64,000 nucleotides of DNA from Palleronia rufa (lineage in GTDB: Bacteria; Pseudomonadota; Alphaproteobacteria; Rhodobacterales; Rhodobacteraceae), in NCBI RefSeq assembly GCF_000743715.1, contig NZ_JQEY01000007.1:62001-126000 (forward strand), given 5' to 3'. The translations under genes and the position numbers were made by a program. The notes under the pieces are model-generated. The model saw only the letters and a program-made list of their open reading frames with translations, ran no database searches and was not told the origin of the DNA. Below are positions 49,245 to 61,469 of this stretch, piece by piece (position 1 is the stretch's first letter; every line of letters starts with the position of its first letter).

Positions 49245-49805
49245 TCAGCGCCGGCGGTCCCGGCGCGAGGACATGGGCTGAAAGGCAACGCCCACATGCG
49301 CCTCGCAGTAGGGTTTGCCGCTCTGCACGCCAAGCCCGCAGAACCAGAAGTTCTCTCCGGCCGGATCGCCGATCGGCCATTTGCAGGTCCGCTCCGTCAG
49401 TTCCATGAGGCTCAGACGCTTCGCGTTCTTCTCGACCTCGCGGACGGTTTCCAGCGCCTCGGGAGAGATCTCGTTGGCCGATGGCTGCGGCGGCAGCGGC
49501 TGACCGGCGGGCACGATCATCTGGCGGCGGGGCGCCGGCGCGGCCTCTACGGGTTCTGGAACGGTCGCAACGGGCTCTTCCGGTGCGGACGGTTCCGCCG
49601 CCGCGGGTTCGGCGGCGACAGGCTCCGGCTCGGCGGCGACGGGCTCCGGCTCTCCGGTCGTGCGGTTCGACAGGCCCAGCCGGTGGACCTTGCCGATCAC
49701 CGCGTTCCGGGTGACCCCGCCCAGATCCTTGGCGATCTGGCTGGCGGACTGCCCTTCGTTCCACATCTTCGTCAGACGCTCGACGCGCTCATCGGTCCAG
49801 GACAT
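49245..49805 (-). CDS. gcrA: GcrA family cell-cycle regulator
   Basis: 186 residues. N-terminal helix-turn-helix MSWTDERVERLTKMWNEGQSASQIAKDLGGVTRNAVIGKVHRLGLS is the GcrA signature, followed by a Pro/Glu/Ala linker (repeats of EPVAAEP) and the C-terminal sigma-factor-binding part with ERTCKWPIGDPAGENFWFCG and PYCEAH. GcrA works with sigma-70 at promoters methylated by CcrM (GANTC) in alphaproteobacteria. A GANTC-like site close to its promoter was not searched systematically. Confidence 0.95.
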   Translation of the reverse strand: MSWTDERVERLTKMWNEGQSASQIAKDLGGVTRNAVIGKVHRLGLSNRTTGEPEPVAAEPEPVAAEPAAAEPSAPEEPVATVPEPVEAAPAPRRQMIVPAGQPLPPQPSANEISPEALETVREVEKNAKRLSLMELTERTCKWPIGDPAGENFWFCGLGVQSGKPYCEAHVGVAFQPMSSRRDRRR

Positions 49806-49864
49806 GCCATACCTCTTCAGGACGAAGCGGCACGCGGACCGCTCGAGAAATCTTCCGGACCCCT

Positions 49865-49892
49865 ATTCTAATCACCCGCTGCCGCGATACAA
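49865..49892 (-). promoter_or_regulatory. Possible promoter of gcrA
   Basis: Minus strand: TTGTAT (49887-49892), 16 bp, TAGAAT (49865-49870), 60 bp before the gcrA start. The local sequence is AT-rich relative to the window. By eye only. Confidence 0.45.
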
Positions 49893-49919
49893 GCCGCAGG
49901 CACCGGCTAGGAGCCCACC

Positions 49920-50759
49920 GTGACAGAGACGACCGCCCCCGACACCGCGTCCCGCACCGATCCGCAGACCCAGATGGGGGTGCGCCGCTTCGGTCGCTGG
50001 AACTGGACCGGACTCGTGACTTTGGCGGAGCGCGAGTGCCGCCGCTTCATGGCGATCTGGGCGCAGACGGTCATGGGTCCGCTCATCAACGCCGGCCTCT
50101 TCCTGGCAGTCTTCGCCATCGCCATCGGCCCCACGCGCGGCGACGTGATGGGTGTCGCCTACGTGCAGTTCATGGCGCCGGGGCTGATGATGATGACGGT
50201 GATCCAGAACAGCTTCGCCAACACGTCGTCCTCCCTGCTGGCGGCCAAGGTCCAGGGCAACATCGTGGACACGCTGATGCCGCCGCTGTCCCCGTCGGAG
50301 ATGCTCATGGGCTATCTTGCCGGAGGGATCGCGCGCGGCGCGATCGTCGCCGCGGTCATCGGGGCGGTCATGGTCCTGGTTCTGGGGACCGGGCTGGCGC
50401 ACCCGCTGGTCTTCGTGGCCTTCGTCGTGCTGGGCGCCGCGCTGATGGGCGCGCTGGGGATCCTGGCAGGGATCTATGCGTCGAAGTTCGATCAGATGTC
50501 GGCGATCACCAACTTCATCATAACGCCGCTGTCGTTCCTGTCGGGCACCTTCTATTCGATCGAAGCGCTGCCAGCGCCCCTGACCGCGGCCAGCCACCTG
50601 AACCCGTTCTTCTACCTCATCGACGGGGCGCGCTACGCCACTCTGGGCGTCTCCGACGCCTCGCCGCTGCTGGGGTTCGTGTTCTGCCTGGCATTCACGA
50701 TCGCGCTCTGCGTCCTGGCCTGGTGGTGGTTCCATCGCGGTTACCGCCTGAAGTCCTGA
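49920..50759 (+). CDS. ABC-2 type transporter permease
   Basis: 279 residues, six membrane helices. The ABC-2 permease signature region AAKVQGNIVDTLMPPLSPSEMLMGYLAGG and FDQMSAITNFIITPLSFLSGTFYSI are clear. GTG start behind TAGGAG. No ATPase gene is next to it, so its partner must be elsewhere. Substrate unknown. Divergent from gcrA with about 110 bp between. Confidence 0.88.
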   Translation: MTETTAPDTASRTDPQTQMGVRRFGRWNWTGLVTLAERECRRFMAIWAQTVMGPLINAGLFLAVFAIAIGPTRGDVMGVAYVQFMAPGLMMMTVIQNSFANTSSSLLAAKVQGNIVDTLMPPLSPSEMLMGYLAGGIARGAIVAAVIGAVMVLVLGTGLAHPLVFVAFVVLGAALMGALGILAGIYASKFDQMSAITNFIITPLSFLSGTFYSIEALPAPLTAASHLNPFFYLIDGARYATLGVSDASPLLGFVFCLAFTIALCVLAWWWFHRGYRLKS

Positions 50760-50844
50760 GGCGCCGGCAGATCCTTCACATCGGCGTTCCTTACCTTGCG
50801 TCATGACGCAATCTCTGCGACTTTGGTCGGCAGGAGGGTCCGTC

Positions 50845-51702
50845 ATGGTCAACACGATCCGCGATCCCGGAACCGTCGCTCTGTCGACGCTCGGCGCTGC
50901 CTTCGCCATCGTTCCGAAGCTGCTGGGAAAAATGACCGGCAGCAGCGCCGCGCCGCAGGTGCGGTCGTTGACCCGGTCCGACCTCAGGGCCGCCCTCGCC
51001 GCCGGTATCGACGATCTTGCGGCGTTTCGCAGCGACGTGCTCTTCGTCTGCCTGCTTTACCCGACGATCGGCCTGGTCATCGCCTGGGCGGCATTCGACC
51101 GTGACGTGCTGCCGCTGCTCTTTCCGCTGCTAGCCGGGTTCACCATCGTCGGTCCGGTCGCCGCGGTCGGTCTCTATGAGATGAGCCGCCGCCGCGCCTC
51201 CGGCGAGCCGACCAGCTGGGCCGACGGGTTCCGGCTGCTGTCGTCGCCGTCGCTGATGCCGATCCTGGCGGTCGGCGCGATCCTGTTCGTGCTGTTCCTC
51301 CTCTGGATCGGTGCCGCGGCGCTGATCTACGGGGCCACCCTGGGGCCGGAGCCGCCGCGCGGCCTGGTGGATCTGCTCCGCGGGACGCTGACCACGCCCG
51401 CGGGCTGGGCGATGATCGTGGTCGGCTTTGCCGTGGGCGCGGTCTTCGCGGCGGTCGCGCTGACCATCAGCTTCGTGTCTCTGCCGCTTCTGGTGGACCG
51501 CGACGTGGGCCTCGTCGCCGCGCTGACCACCTCTGTCAAGGCGGCCTCCGCCAGCCCGGGACCGGTCGCCGCCTGGGGCGTCATCGTGGCGGTCTGCCTG
51601 GCCCTGGCCGCGATCCCGGCGCTGCTGGGCCTGATCTTCGTGTTCCCGATCCTCGGCCACGCGACGTGGCACCTCTACCGCCGCATCGTCGCCGCGCCCT
51701 AG
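50845..51702 (+). CDS. DUF2189 family membrane protein
   Basis: 285 residues. Several hydrophobic helices (VLFVCLLYPTIGLVIAWAAF, LLFPLLAGFTIVGPVAAVGLYEMSRRR, MPILAVGAILFVLFLLWIG, and three more). The LLAGFTIVGPVAAVGLYEMSRRRASGE block is typical of DUF2189. Function unknown. The ATG at 50845 behind CAGGAGGG is clearly better than the upstream in-frame ATG at 50803. It lies between the ABC-2 permease and argD. Confidence 0.85.
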   Translation: MVNTIRDPGTVALSTLGAAFAIVPKLLGKMTGSSAAPQVRSLTRSDLRAALAAGIDDLAAFRSDVLFVCLLYPTIGLVIAWAAFDRDVLPLLFPLLAGFTIVGPVAAVGLYEMSRRRASGEPTSWADGFRLLSSPSLMPILAVGAILFVLFLLWIGAAALIYGATLGPEPPRGLVDLLRGTLTTPAGWAMIVVGFAVGAVFAAVALTISFVSLPLLVDRDVGLVAALTTSVKAASASPGPVAAWGVIVAVCLALAAIPALLGLIFVFPILGHATWHLYRRIVAAP

Positions 51703-51780
51703 CCGCGCCCTGCGCCGCGATTGACAGCCCCCGGCGGCTTTGGCAGGCATGGGCTTTCGCGTCTGCCAAGGACTTCCGCC

Positions 51781-52950
51781 ATGATCCCCGCGATCCTGCC
51801 CACCTATTCCCGCGCGCCGCTCAGCTTCGTGCGCGGCGAGGGGACCTGGCTCTGGACCCAGGACGGCACGCGGTATCTCGACCTGGGCGCGGGGATCGCG
51901 GTCAACGCGCTGGGTCATGCCCATCCGGCCCTGGTCGAGGCGCTGGGCGACCAGGCGTCCAGGCTCTGGCACGTGTCCAACCTCTACGACATTCCGAACC
52001 AGCAGCGCCTGGCGGATCTTCTGGTCGACCGTACCTTCGCCGACACCGCCTTTTTCACCAATTCCGGCACAGAGGCGTGCGAACTGGCCGTCAAGATGGC
52101 CCGCAAGTACTGGTTCGACAGCGGAGAGGAGCGCAGCACCATCCTCACCTTCGAGGGGGCGTTCCACGGCCGGTCCTCCGCGGCCATCGCGGCCGTCGGC
52201 ACCGACAAGATGACCCGGGGGTTCGGCCCGCTCCTGCCCGGCTTCACGCAGCTCAGATGGGGCGATCACGACGCGCTGACCGCCGCGCTGACCGACCGTG
52301 TCGCGGCGGTGATGATCGAGCCGGTCCAGGGAGAGGGGGGCATCCGCCCCGTCCCCGACCACTGCCTGAGGGGCCTGCGCGACCTGTGCGACCGGACCGG
52401 CGCGCTGCTGATCCTGGATGAGGTGCAATGCGGCATGGGCCGTACCGGCCGGCTTTTCGCCCATGAATGGGCTGGCATCCGGCCCGACATCATGATGGTC
52501 GCCAAGGGCATCGGCGGCGGCTTTCCCCTGGGCGCGGTGCTGGCCACCGAAGCCGCAGCGCGCGGCATGACCGCCGGCACGCACGGATCGACCTACGGCG
52601 GCAACCCGCTGGCCTGCGCTGTGGGCGCGCGGGTGATGGAGCTTGTCACCGCCGACGGGTTCCTCGATCGCGTGTCCGAGGCCTCCGCGCGGCTGCGCCA
52701 GGGGCTCGACGGGCTGGTGGCGTCGCACCCGGCCGTGTTCGAGAGCCTGCGCGGTCAGGGCCTGATGCTGGGGCTGAAATGCCTGGTGCCCGCGGCGGAA
52801 CTGGTCGCCGCAGGCTACGCGGAGAAGGTCCTGACCGTGCCCGCCGCCGACAATGTGGTGCGGTTGCTGCCGCCGCTGACGATTACCGACGATGAGATCG
52901 CGCAGGCGCTGTCGCGGCTCGACGCGGCCGCCAGGGCCGTGACGCCCTGA
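51781..52950 (+). CDS. argD: Acetylornithine aminotransferase
   Basis: 389 residues; PLP-dependent class III aminotransferase of arginine synthesis. [53 protein letters not shown] and the PLP-lysine region [17 protein letters not shown] at 51781 is the start that gives [21 protein letters not shown]. Followed by argF after 72 bp. Confidence 0.97.
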   Translation: MIPAILPTYSRAPLSFVRGEGTWLWTQDGTRYLDLGAGIAVNALGHAHPALVEALGDQASRLWHVSNLYDIPNQQRLADLLVDRTFADTAFFTNSGTEACELAVKMARKYWFDSGEERSTILTFEGAFHGRSSAAIAAVGTDKMTRGFGPLLPGFTQLRWGDHDALTAALTDRVAAVMIEPVQGEGGIRPVPDHCLRGLRDLCDRTGALLILDEVQCGMGRTGRLFAHEWAGIRPDIMMVAKGIGGGFPLGAVLATEAAARGMTAGTHGSTYGGNPLACAVGARVMELVTADGFLDRVSEASARLRQGLDGLVASHPAVFESLRGQGLMLGLKCLVPAAELVAAGYAEKVLTVPAADNVVRLLPPLTITDDEIAQALSRLDAAARAVTP

Positions 52951-53022
52951 TCCGACTGTCCCATGCTCCACGCGGCGGGCAGGGGGTGCGTCCCCGCCCA
53001 CCGGTCCAATCCAGGCGATCCG

Positions 53023-53928
53023 ATGACCCATTTCCTCGACATCCATACGACGGATCCCGCCGCCCTGCGGTCCATCATCGACACGGCGCGCCGCATGAAG
53101 GACGCCCGCACCGGCCGCCCCCGGGGCGCCTGCGACGACGCGACGCCGCTGGCGGGCCACATGGTCGCGCTGATCTTCGAGAAACCGTCGACCCGCACCC
53201 GCGTGTCGTTCGACGTCGGCGTGCGCCAGATGGGGGGCGAGACCATGGTACTGTCGGGCGCCGACATGCAGCTGGGCCACGGCGAAACCATCGCCGACAC
53301 GGCGCGCGTGCTCAGCCGCTACGTGGACCTCATCATGATCCGCACCTTCGAGGAGGCGACGCTGCTGGAAATGGCCGAACATGCCACCGTCCCGGTCATC
53401 AACGGGCTGACCAACCGCAGCCACCCCTGCCAGATCATGGCCGACGTGATGACCTATGAGGAACATCGCGGTCCCATCGCCGGCAAGAAGGTCGTCTGGT
53501 CCGGCGACGGCAACAATGTCTTCGCCTCATTCGCCCATGCCGCCGGGCAGTTCGGCTTCGACCTGACATTTACCGGGCCGGAGCCGCTGGATCCCGAACC
53601 GGCCCTGCGCGACCTCATCACCATCGAGCGCGACCCCCGCATCGCCGTCGCGGGCGCCGACCTCATCGTCACGGACACCTGGGTGTCGATGCACGATCCG
53701 CAATCGGCCAGGGAGCGGCGCCACAACCAACTGCGCGGCTATCAGGTCAACGCCGCCCTCATGGCCCGCGCCAATCCCGACGCGCTGTTCATGCATTGCC
53801 TGCCCGCCCACCGGGAGGACGAGGTCACGTCAGAGGTCATGGACGGCCCGAATTCCGTGATCTGGGACGAGGCGGAGAACCGCCTTCACGCCCAGAAGGC
53901 GATCATGCGCCACTGCCTGGGCTGCTAG
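53023..53928 (+). CDS. argF: Ornithine carbamoyltransferase
   Basis: 301 residues. Carbamoyl phosphate site [33 protein letters not shown], ornithine site TDTWVSMHD and [11 protein letters not shown]. Makes citrulline. The frame is open from 52963 but [11 protein letters not shown] at 53023 is the family start. Forms the common argD-argF pair. Confidence 0.97.
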   Translation: MTHFLDIHTTDPAALRSIIDTARRMKDARTGRPRGACDDATPLAGHMVALIFEKPSTRTRVSFDVGVRQMGGETMVLSGADMQLGHGETIADTARVLSRYVDLIMIRTFEEATLLEMAEHATVPVINGLTNRSHPCQIMADVMTYEEHRGPIAGKKVVWSGDGNNVFASFAHAAGQFGFDLTFTGPEPLDPEPALRDLITIERDPRIAVAGADLIVTDTWVSMHDPQSARERRHNQLRGYQVNAALMARANPDALFMHCLPAHREDEVTSEVMDGPNSVIWDEAENRLHAQKAIMRHCLGC

Positions 53929-53981
53929 GCGGCCGGCAAGGCCGTTGACGCTGGCCGCGACCGGCGCGATACGCCGGAGGC

Positions 53982-54758
53982 ATGTCCATCCGCGCCCGCC
54001 TTGCCGACCTGCTCGACCGCCCGGCGACCCGCAACGCCATCACCGGGGTGATCGTGCTGAACGCGATCACCCTGGGGCTTGAGACGTCGCCGGCGGTCAT
54101 GGACCGGATGGGCGCGACGATCGTCGCCATCGACCGGATCTGCCTGACGATCTTCGTCGTGGAAATCGCGGCCAAGCTCGTGGCCCACGGCGGGCGGTTC
54201 TTCCGCAACGGCTGGAACCTCTTCGACTTCGCGGTGGTGGCTGTCGCGCTGGTGCCGTCGTCCGAAGGGCTGTCGGTCCTGCGCGCGCTCCGGATCCTGC
54301 GCGCCCTGCGCCTGATGTCGGCGGCCCCGCGCCTGCGCCGGGTGGTCGAGGGCTTCCTGTCGGCGCTGCCCGGCATGGCCAGCGTGTTCCTGCTGATGGC
54401 GCTGATCTTCTATATCGGCGCGGTGATCGCCACCAAGCTGTTCGGCGGGGCGTTTCCCGACTGGTTCGGAACCCTGCCGCGGTCCGGCTATACTCTGTTC
54501 CAGATCATGACGCTGGAAAGCTGGTCCATGGGGATCGTCCGCCCGGTCATGGAGGTCTATTCCTACGCCTGGGTGTTCTTCGTGCCGTTCATCATGGTGA
54601 CGACCTTCGCGGTCGTGAACCTGATCGTCGGCCTGATCGTCAACTCCATGCAGGTCGCCCACGAAGAAGAGTCGGTGCAGGCGACCGAGACCTACCGCGA
54701 CGAGGTGCTGGCCCGTCTTGAGGCGATAGAGGCCCAGCTCGCCCGCCGCCGGGACTGA
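53982..54758 (+). CDS. Voltage-gated sodium channel (bacterial Nav family)
   Basis: 258 residues, the size of one six-helix subunit (NaChBac 274). S4 carries arginines every third position (LRALRILRALRLMSAAPRLRRV), and the pore has the selectivity filter TLESWSM, the same as in NavAb, which indicates sodium selectivity. S6 is FIMVTTFAVVNLIVGLIVNSM with the conserved Asn. A C-terminal coiled coil (EEESVQATETYRDEVLARLEAI) should tetramerise it. Starts 53 bp after argF. Confidence 0.93.
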   Translation: MSIRARLADLLDRPATRNAITGVIVLNAITLGLETSPAVMDRMGATIVAIDRICLTIFVVEIAAKLVAHGGRFFRNGWNLFDFAVVAVALVPSSEGLSVLRALRILRALRLMSAAPRLRRVVEGFLSALPGMASVFLLMALIFYIGAVIATKLFGGAFPDWFGTLPRSGYTLFQIMTLESWSMGIVRPVMEVYSYAWVFFVPFIMVTTFAVVNLIVGLIVNSMQVAHEEESVQATETYRDEVLARLEAIEAQLARRRD

Positions 54759-55229
54759 GCCGCGCGCCCGGCCTCGTCCATGCGGCGGCCGGAAAAGCTC
54801 TGGACCAGGCGGCACGAAAGACACGCGGATCCCTTTCGCGAACGGACCGGCTTTCGATCCCGGCGCGCCGGCCCGGGTGCGCCGAAACCGGACTGCGGCG
54901 GGGGTGTCACGGTCGCCGCATTTCGGACCCGCCGGCCCCGGACGGCGCGGCCCGCAGCGCGCTGTCCGCATCGGGCCGTGCGCCGATCTGTAGCCGGACT
55001 TCTTGCGCCACCGCGGGCCGGGGCAGCCAACGGGCATGGCGTGGCCATCGCCCGTTCCGGAACCGCAAATGTCTGCAACCCATGGGCAAGTTGGACTGAC
55101 GGCGGTTTGCCTTCCGGACGGGGAGTTTTTCCCCGGGGTCAGGAAATGCGGCGCGCGCGGCCGGTCCCGATTGACCCCGGGTGGCCGTCTGCCTATGGAG
55201 GCCACGCCGTTCGCCCCCAGGAGCCGTGG
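54759..55229. other. Leader region of glyQ with inverted repeats
   Basis: About 470 bp without a convincing gene. Near glyQ it contains CCCGGGGTCA (55132-55141) and its exact complement TGACCCCGGG (55172-55181), a 10-bp stem with a 30-base loop, preceded by a run GGGGAGTTTTTCCCC (55120-55134). The latter can also fold and the two structures overlap, so they would exclude each other. A leader control of glyQ is possible but not shown. Confidence 0.45.
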
Positions 55230-56153
55230 ATGCCGAAGCCGACCTGTTTCCAGGATGTCCTGATGGCGTTGCAGTCCTACTGGAGCGCGGCGGGCTGTGC
55301 CGTGCTGCAGCCCTACGACATGGAGGTGGGCGCGGGCACCTTCCATCCGGCCACGACGCTGCGGGCGCTGGGGCCGCGCCCCTGGGCCGCGGCCTATGTC
55401 CAGCCGTCCCGCCGCCCCACCGACGGGCGCTATGGCGACAGTCCCAACCGGCTGCAGCACTACTACCAGTATCAGGTGCTCATCAAACCCTCTCCGCCGG
55501 ACCTCCAGGCGCTCTATCTGGGCTCGCTCCGGGCCATCGGCATCGACGATGATCTGCACGACATCCGCTTCGTGGAGGACGACTGGGAAAGCCCCACGCT
55601 GGGTGCCTGGGGTCTGGGATGGGAGGTCTGGTGCGATGGCATGGAGGTGTCGCAGTTCACCTATTTCCAGCAGGTCGGCGGGCATGACTGCCACCCCGTC
55701 TCGGGTGAGCTGACCTACGGGCTGGAACGTCTGGCGATGTATGTCCTGGGATGCGATCACGTCATGGACATGCCCTTCAACGCGCCCGGAACGCCCCGCT
55801 CCCTGACCTATGGCGACATCTTCCGCGAGGCGGAGGCGCAATACGCGCGCTACAATTTCGACAGCGCCAACACCGCCGTCCTGCTGCGCCAGTTCGAAGA
55901 GGCAGAGACGGAATGCGCCGCTCTTCTGGACCGGCCCGCGACCGACCCGCGCGCCGGGCGGCGCATCGTCATGGCCCAGCCCGCCTATGACCAGTGCATC
56001 AAGGCCAGCCATATCTTCAACCTGCTGGATGCCCGCGGCGTGATCTCCGTGACGGAGCGGCAGGCCTATATCGGCCGCGTCCGCGCCCTGGCCCGCGCCT
56101 GCGCGGATGCGTTCCTGCTGACCCGGGCGGGCGGTTTCGCGGAGGCGTCATGA
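55230..56153 (+). CDS. glyQ: Glycine--tRNA ligase alpha subunit
   Basis: 307 residues; catalytic class II subunit of the bacterial alpha2beta2 enzyme. [49 protein letters not shown] and [22 protein letters not shown] are family signatures. ATG at 55230 behind CCAGGAG; the frame is open much farther upstream, but that part is not protein-like. Its stop overlaps the next gene (ATGA). Confidence 0.97.
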   Translation: MPKPTCFQDVLMALQSYWSAAGCAVLQPYDMEVGAGTFHPATTLRALGPRPWAAAYVQPSRRPTDGRYGDSPNRLQHYYQYQVLIKPSPPDLQALYLGSLRAIGIDDDLHDIRFVEDDWESPTLGAWGLGWEVWCDGMEVSQFTYFQQVGGHDCHPVSGELTYGLERLAMYVLGCDHVMDMPFNAPGTPRSLTYGDIFREAEAQYARYNFDSANTAVLLRQFEEAETECAALLDRPATDPRAGRRIVMAQPAYDQCIKASHIFNLLDARGVISVTERQAYIGRVRALARACADAFLLTRAGGFAEAS

Positions 56154-56647
56154 CCGGCAAGATCCTCGTCGGCGTGATGGCGGCCGTGGCCCTGGCCGTG
56201 GCGCTCAGCGTCTATTACCTGCAGGTGTTCTACTACTACGACCGGGTGACGCTGGACGCGGTGACCCTGACCACGCCCGACGGCGAAACCGGGATCGACG
56301 CGACCGACATCCGCGCCATCGACGCGACCTCCTCTCCGATCCGGTTCCGCGCCTGTTTCGACACCGCCCCCGGGGCCGGCACATCCGCCGTTCCCTATGA
56401 CGGCGCCGTTCCCCTGACCGCGCCGTTCTGGTTCGACTGCTTCGATGCGGACGCCATCGGCGCGGCGCTGGAGGACGGCACGGCGCGCGCTTATCTGGGC
56501 ACGAAGAACATCGACTACGGTGTGGACCGCATCGTGGCGATCACCGACGACGGGCGCGGGTTCGTCTGGCACCAGCTCAACAACTGCGGCGAGCTGGCCT
56601 ATGACGGCACCCAGATCGGTGAGGATTGCCCGCCGAGAGAGGACTGA
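56150..56647 (+). CDS. DUF6446-type membrane-anchored protein
   Basis: 165 residues. One N-terminal membrane anchor ([27 protein letters not shown]), the rest periplasmic, with four cysteines ([33 protein letters not shown]) that may form disulfides. I recall homologues between glyQ and glyS in Rhodobacteraceae, now called DUF6446; function unknown. Overlaps glyQ by ATGA and is 1 bp before glyS, so it is translated together with both synthetase subunits. Confidence 0.8.
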   Translation: MTGKILVGVMAAVALAVALSVYYLQVFYYYDRVTLDAVTLTTPDGETGIDATDIRAIDATSSPIRFRACFDTAPGAGTSAVPYDGAVPLTAPFWFDCFDADAIGAALEDGTARAYLGTKNIDYGVDRIVAITDDGRGFVWHQLNNCGELAYDGTQIGEDCPPRED

Positions 56648-56648
56648 C

Positions 56649-58694
56649 ATGCCCGATCTGCTGATCGAACTCTTCTCAGAGGAAATCCCCGCCCGGATGC
56701 AGGCGAGGGCGGCCGCGGACCTGCGCAGGCTGGTCACCGACGGGCTGGTGGAGGCGGGCCTGACCTACGCCCATGCCGGCGGCTTCGCCACGCCCCGCCG
56801 CCTGACCCTGGCGCTGGACGGACTGGCCGAGCGGTCGCCCGACACGCGCGAGGAGCGCAAGGGCCCCAAGATCGGAGCGCCGGACAAGGCGGTAGAAGGC
56901 TTCGTTCGCGGTGCCGGCGTCGCCCGCGACGACCTGGAGGTGCGCGACACCGGCAAGGCCCAGGTCTATGTGGCGATCCTGGAGCGTCCCGGCCGCCCCG
57001 CCGCCGAGATCGTGGCCGAGGTGCTAAACCGCACGATCCGCACGTTTCCCTGGCCCAGGTCCATGCGCTGGGGCGGCGGTACGCTGCGCTGGGTTCGCCC
57101 GCTCCACCGCATCCTGTGCATCCTGACGGAAGCGGACGGGACCCATTCGGTCGTTCCGCTGGATGTCGACGGCATCCGGTCCGGCGATGTGACCGAAGGC
57201 CACCGCTTCATGGCGCCGGACCGGCTTCGCGTCACGTCGTTCGAAGACTACGCGGCGAAGCTGAAGCGCGCCTTCGTCATGCTGGATGCAGAGGAGCGGG
57301 CAGAGACGATCCGCGCCGACGCCGCGAGCCTGGGCTTCGCCGCCGGGCTGGAGGTGGTCGAGGACCCGGGCCTGCTGGACGAGGTTGCCGGCCTGGTGGA
57401 ATGGCCGGTGACGCTCATGGGACGGATCGACGACGGATTCCTGGACCTGCCGGCAGAGGTTCTCCAGACGTCCATGCGCGCTCATCAGAAGTTCTTTTCG
57501 GTGCGCGAGCCGGGAACCGGGCGAATCGTCCGCTTCGTCACCGTGGCGAACCGCGAGACCGCCGACGACGGCGCCACCATTCTGGCCGGGAACCAGCGCG
57601 TGCTGTCCGCCCGGCTGGCGGATGCCGCGTTCTTCTGGAACAACGACCTGGCCGTGGCCGAGGCGGGAATGGCCAAATGGATCGAGGCCCTGGAAGCCGT
57701 GACCTTCCACGCCAAGCTCGGGTCCGAGGCCGACCGGGTGGATCGCATCGCCGCTTTGGCCCGCGATCTGGCGCCGTCGGTCGGCGCGGACCCGGATGCG
57801 GCAGAACGGGCCGCGCGGCTGGCCAAGGCCGACCTGACGTCGGAAATGGTCTACGAGTTTCCGGAGTTGCAGGGCGTCATGGGCCGATACTACGCGATGC
57901 GCGCCGGCTTTTCCAATGAGATCGCCAATGCCGTGGCAGAGCACTACGCCCCCCTCGGCCCGTCCGACACCGTCCCGACCGCGCCGGTCTCGGTCGCGGT
58001 GAGCCTGGCGGAAAAGATCGACAAGCTGACCGGCTTCTGGGCGATCGGCGAGACGCCCACGGGATCGAAGGATCCCTATGCGCTCAGACGCGCCGGGCTC
58101 GGGGTGATCCGTCTCATCCTGACCAACGAACTCCGCCTGCCGCTGGGCCGAATTTTCGCCGAAGATTCGCCTGACCTCCTGTCTTTCCTCCAGGAACGCC
58201 TCAAGGTCCATCTGCGCGACGAAGGCGTCCGCCATGACGTCATAGACGCCTGCCTGGCCATGCCCGGCAATGACGACCTGACCCTGCTGGTGACGCGTGC
58301 CCGTGCCCTGTCGGACTTTCTCAAGACCGACGACGGCGGGAACCTGCTGTCGGGGTTCCGCCGCGCCAACAGTATCCTGACCCAGGCGGAGGCGAAGGAT
58401 GGCGTCGAATACTCTTTCGGCGCGGATGCGAAGCACGCCCGCGATCCGGCGGAAAAGGCGCTCTTCGCCGCGCTGGATCAGCAGCAACCGACGATCGAAG
58501 CCGCCGTGGAGGCCGAAGATTTCGCCGCAGCCATGGCCGGACTCGCGCGTCTGCGCATGCCGATCGACGCATTCTTCGAGGCGGTGCAGATCAACGACGA
58601 CAACCAGATCCTGCGACGCAACCGCCTGAACCTGCTCAGCCGGATCCGCCGCCTTTGCCTGGATGTCGCGGACCTGACGCGGATCGAGGGCTAG
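56649..58694 (+). CDS. glyS: Glycine--tRNA ligase beta subunit
   Basis: 681 residues; the tRNA-binding subunit. LLIELFSEEIPARMQARAA, ERKGPKIGAPDKAVEGFVRGAGV, LHRILCI, QTSMRAHQKFFSVRE, TILAGNQRVLSARLADAAFFWNND and the HD-like domain VYEFPELQGVMGRYYA are conserved. The C-terminal anticodon-binding domain is DALR-like. ATG at 56649 follows GAGAGAGG. Confidence 0.97.
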   Translation: MPDLLIELFSEEIPARMQARAAADLRRLVTDGLVEAGLTYAHAGGFATPRRLTLALDGLAERSPDTREERKGPKIGAPDKAVEGFVRGAGVARDDLEVRDTGKAQVYVAILERPGRPAAEIVAEVLNRTIRTFPWPRSMRWGGGTLRWVRPLHRILCILTEADGTHSVVPLDVDGIRSGDVTEGHRFMAPDRLRVTSFEDYAAKLKRAFVMLDAEERAETIRADAASLGFAAGLEVVEDPGLLDEVAGLVEWPVTLMGRIDDGFLDLPAEVLQTSMRAHQKFFSVREPGTGRIVRFVTVANRETADDGATILAGNQRVLSARLADAAFFWNNDLAVAEAGMAKWIEALEAVTFHAKLGSEADRVDRIAALARDLAPSVGADPDAAERAARLAKADLTSEMVYEFPELQGVMGRYYAMRAGFSNEIANAVAEHYAPLGPSDTVPTAPVSVAVSLAEKIDKLTGFWAIGETPTGSKDPYALRRAGLGVIRLILTNELRLPLGRIFAEDSPDLLSFLQERLKVHLRDEGVRHDVIDACLAMPGNDDLTLLVTRARALSDFLKTDDGGNLLSGFRRANSILTQAEAKDGVEYSFGADAKHARDPAEKALFAALDQQQPTIEAAVEAEDFAAAMAGLARLRMPIDAFFEAVQINDDNQILRRNRLNLLSRIRRLCLDVADLTRIEG

Positions 58695-58766
58695 GCGCCT
58701 TCCACCCTTCGGAGCGCTTGCGGTCCCCGCGCGCCGGCCTATCCTGCCGCCGGAAGGAGCGCCGCA

Positions 58767-61319
<2,553 letters not shown>

Positions 61320-61469
61320 GCCGGCAACGATACATTGCATTGGCGGGATCCTGCCGGGTGCGGCGGCAGCGGGTATGCACGCGACCCCCGTTTGGGTAAG
61401 CCACGGGCGCTTGCCTGCGAGAGGGGTCGATTACGGTCCCGACCGACATTCTGATCCTGGGGACTGCTC

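Noticed and set aside
54780-55229. 150-residue N-terminal extension of glyQ
   Set aside because: Extension is Arg/Pro-rich and absent from the family; the ATG at 55230 with AGGAG gives the normal protein.
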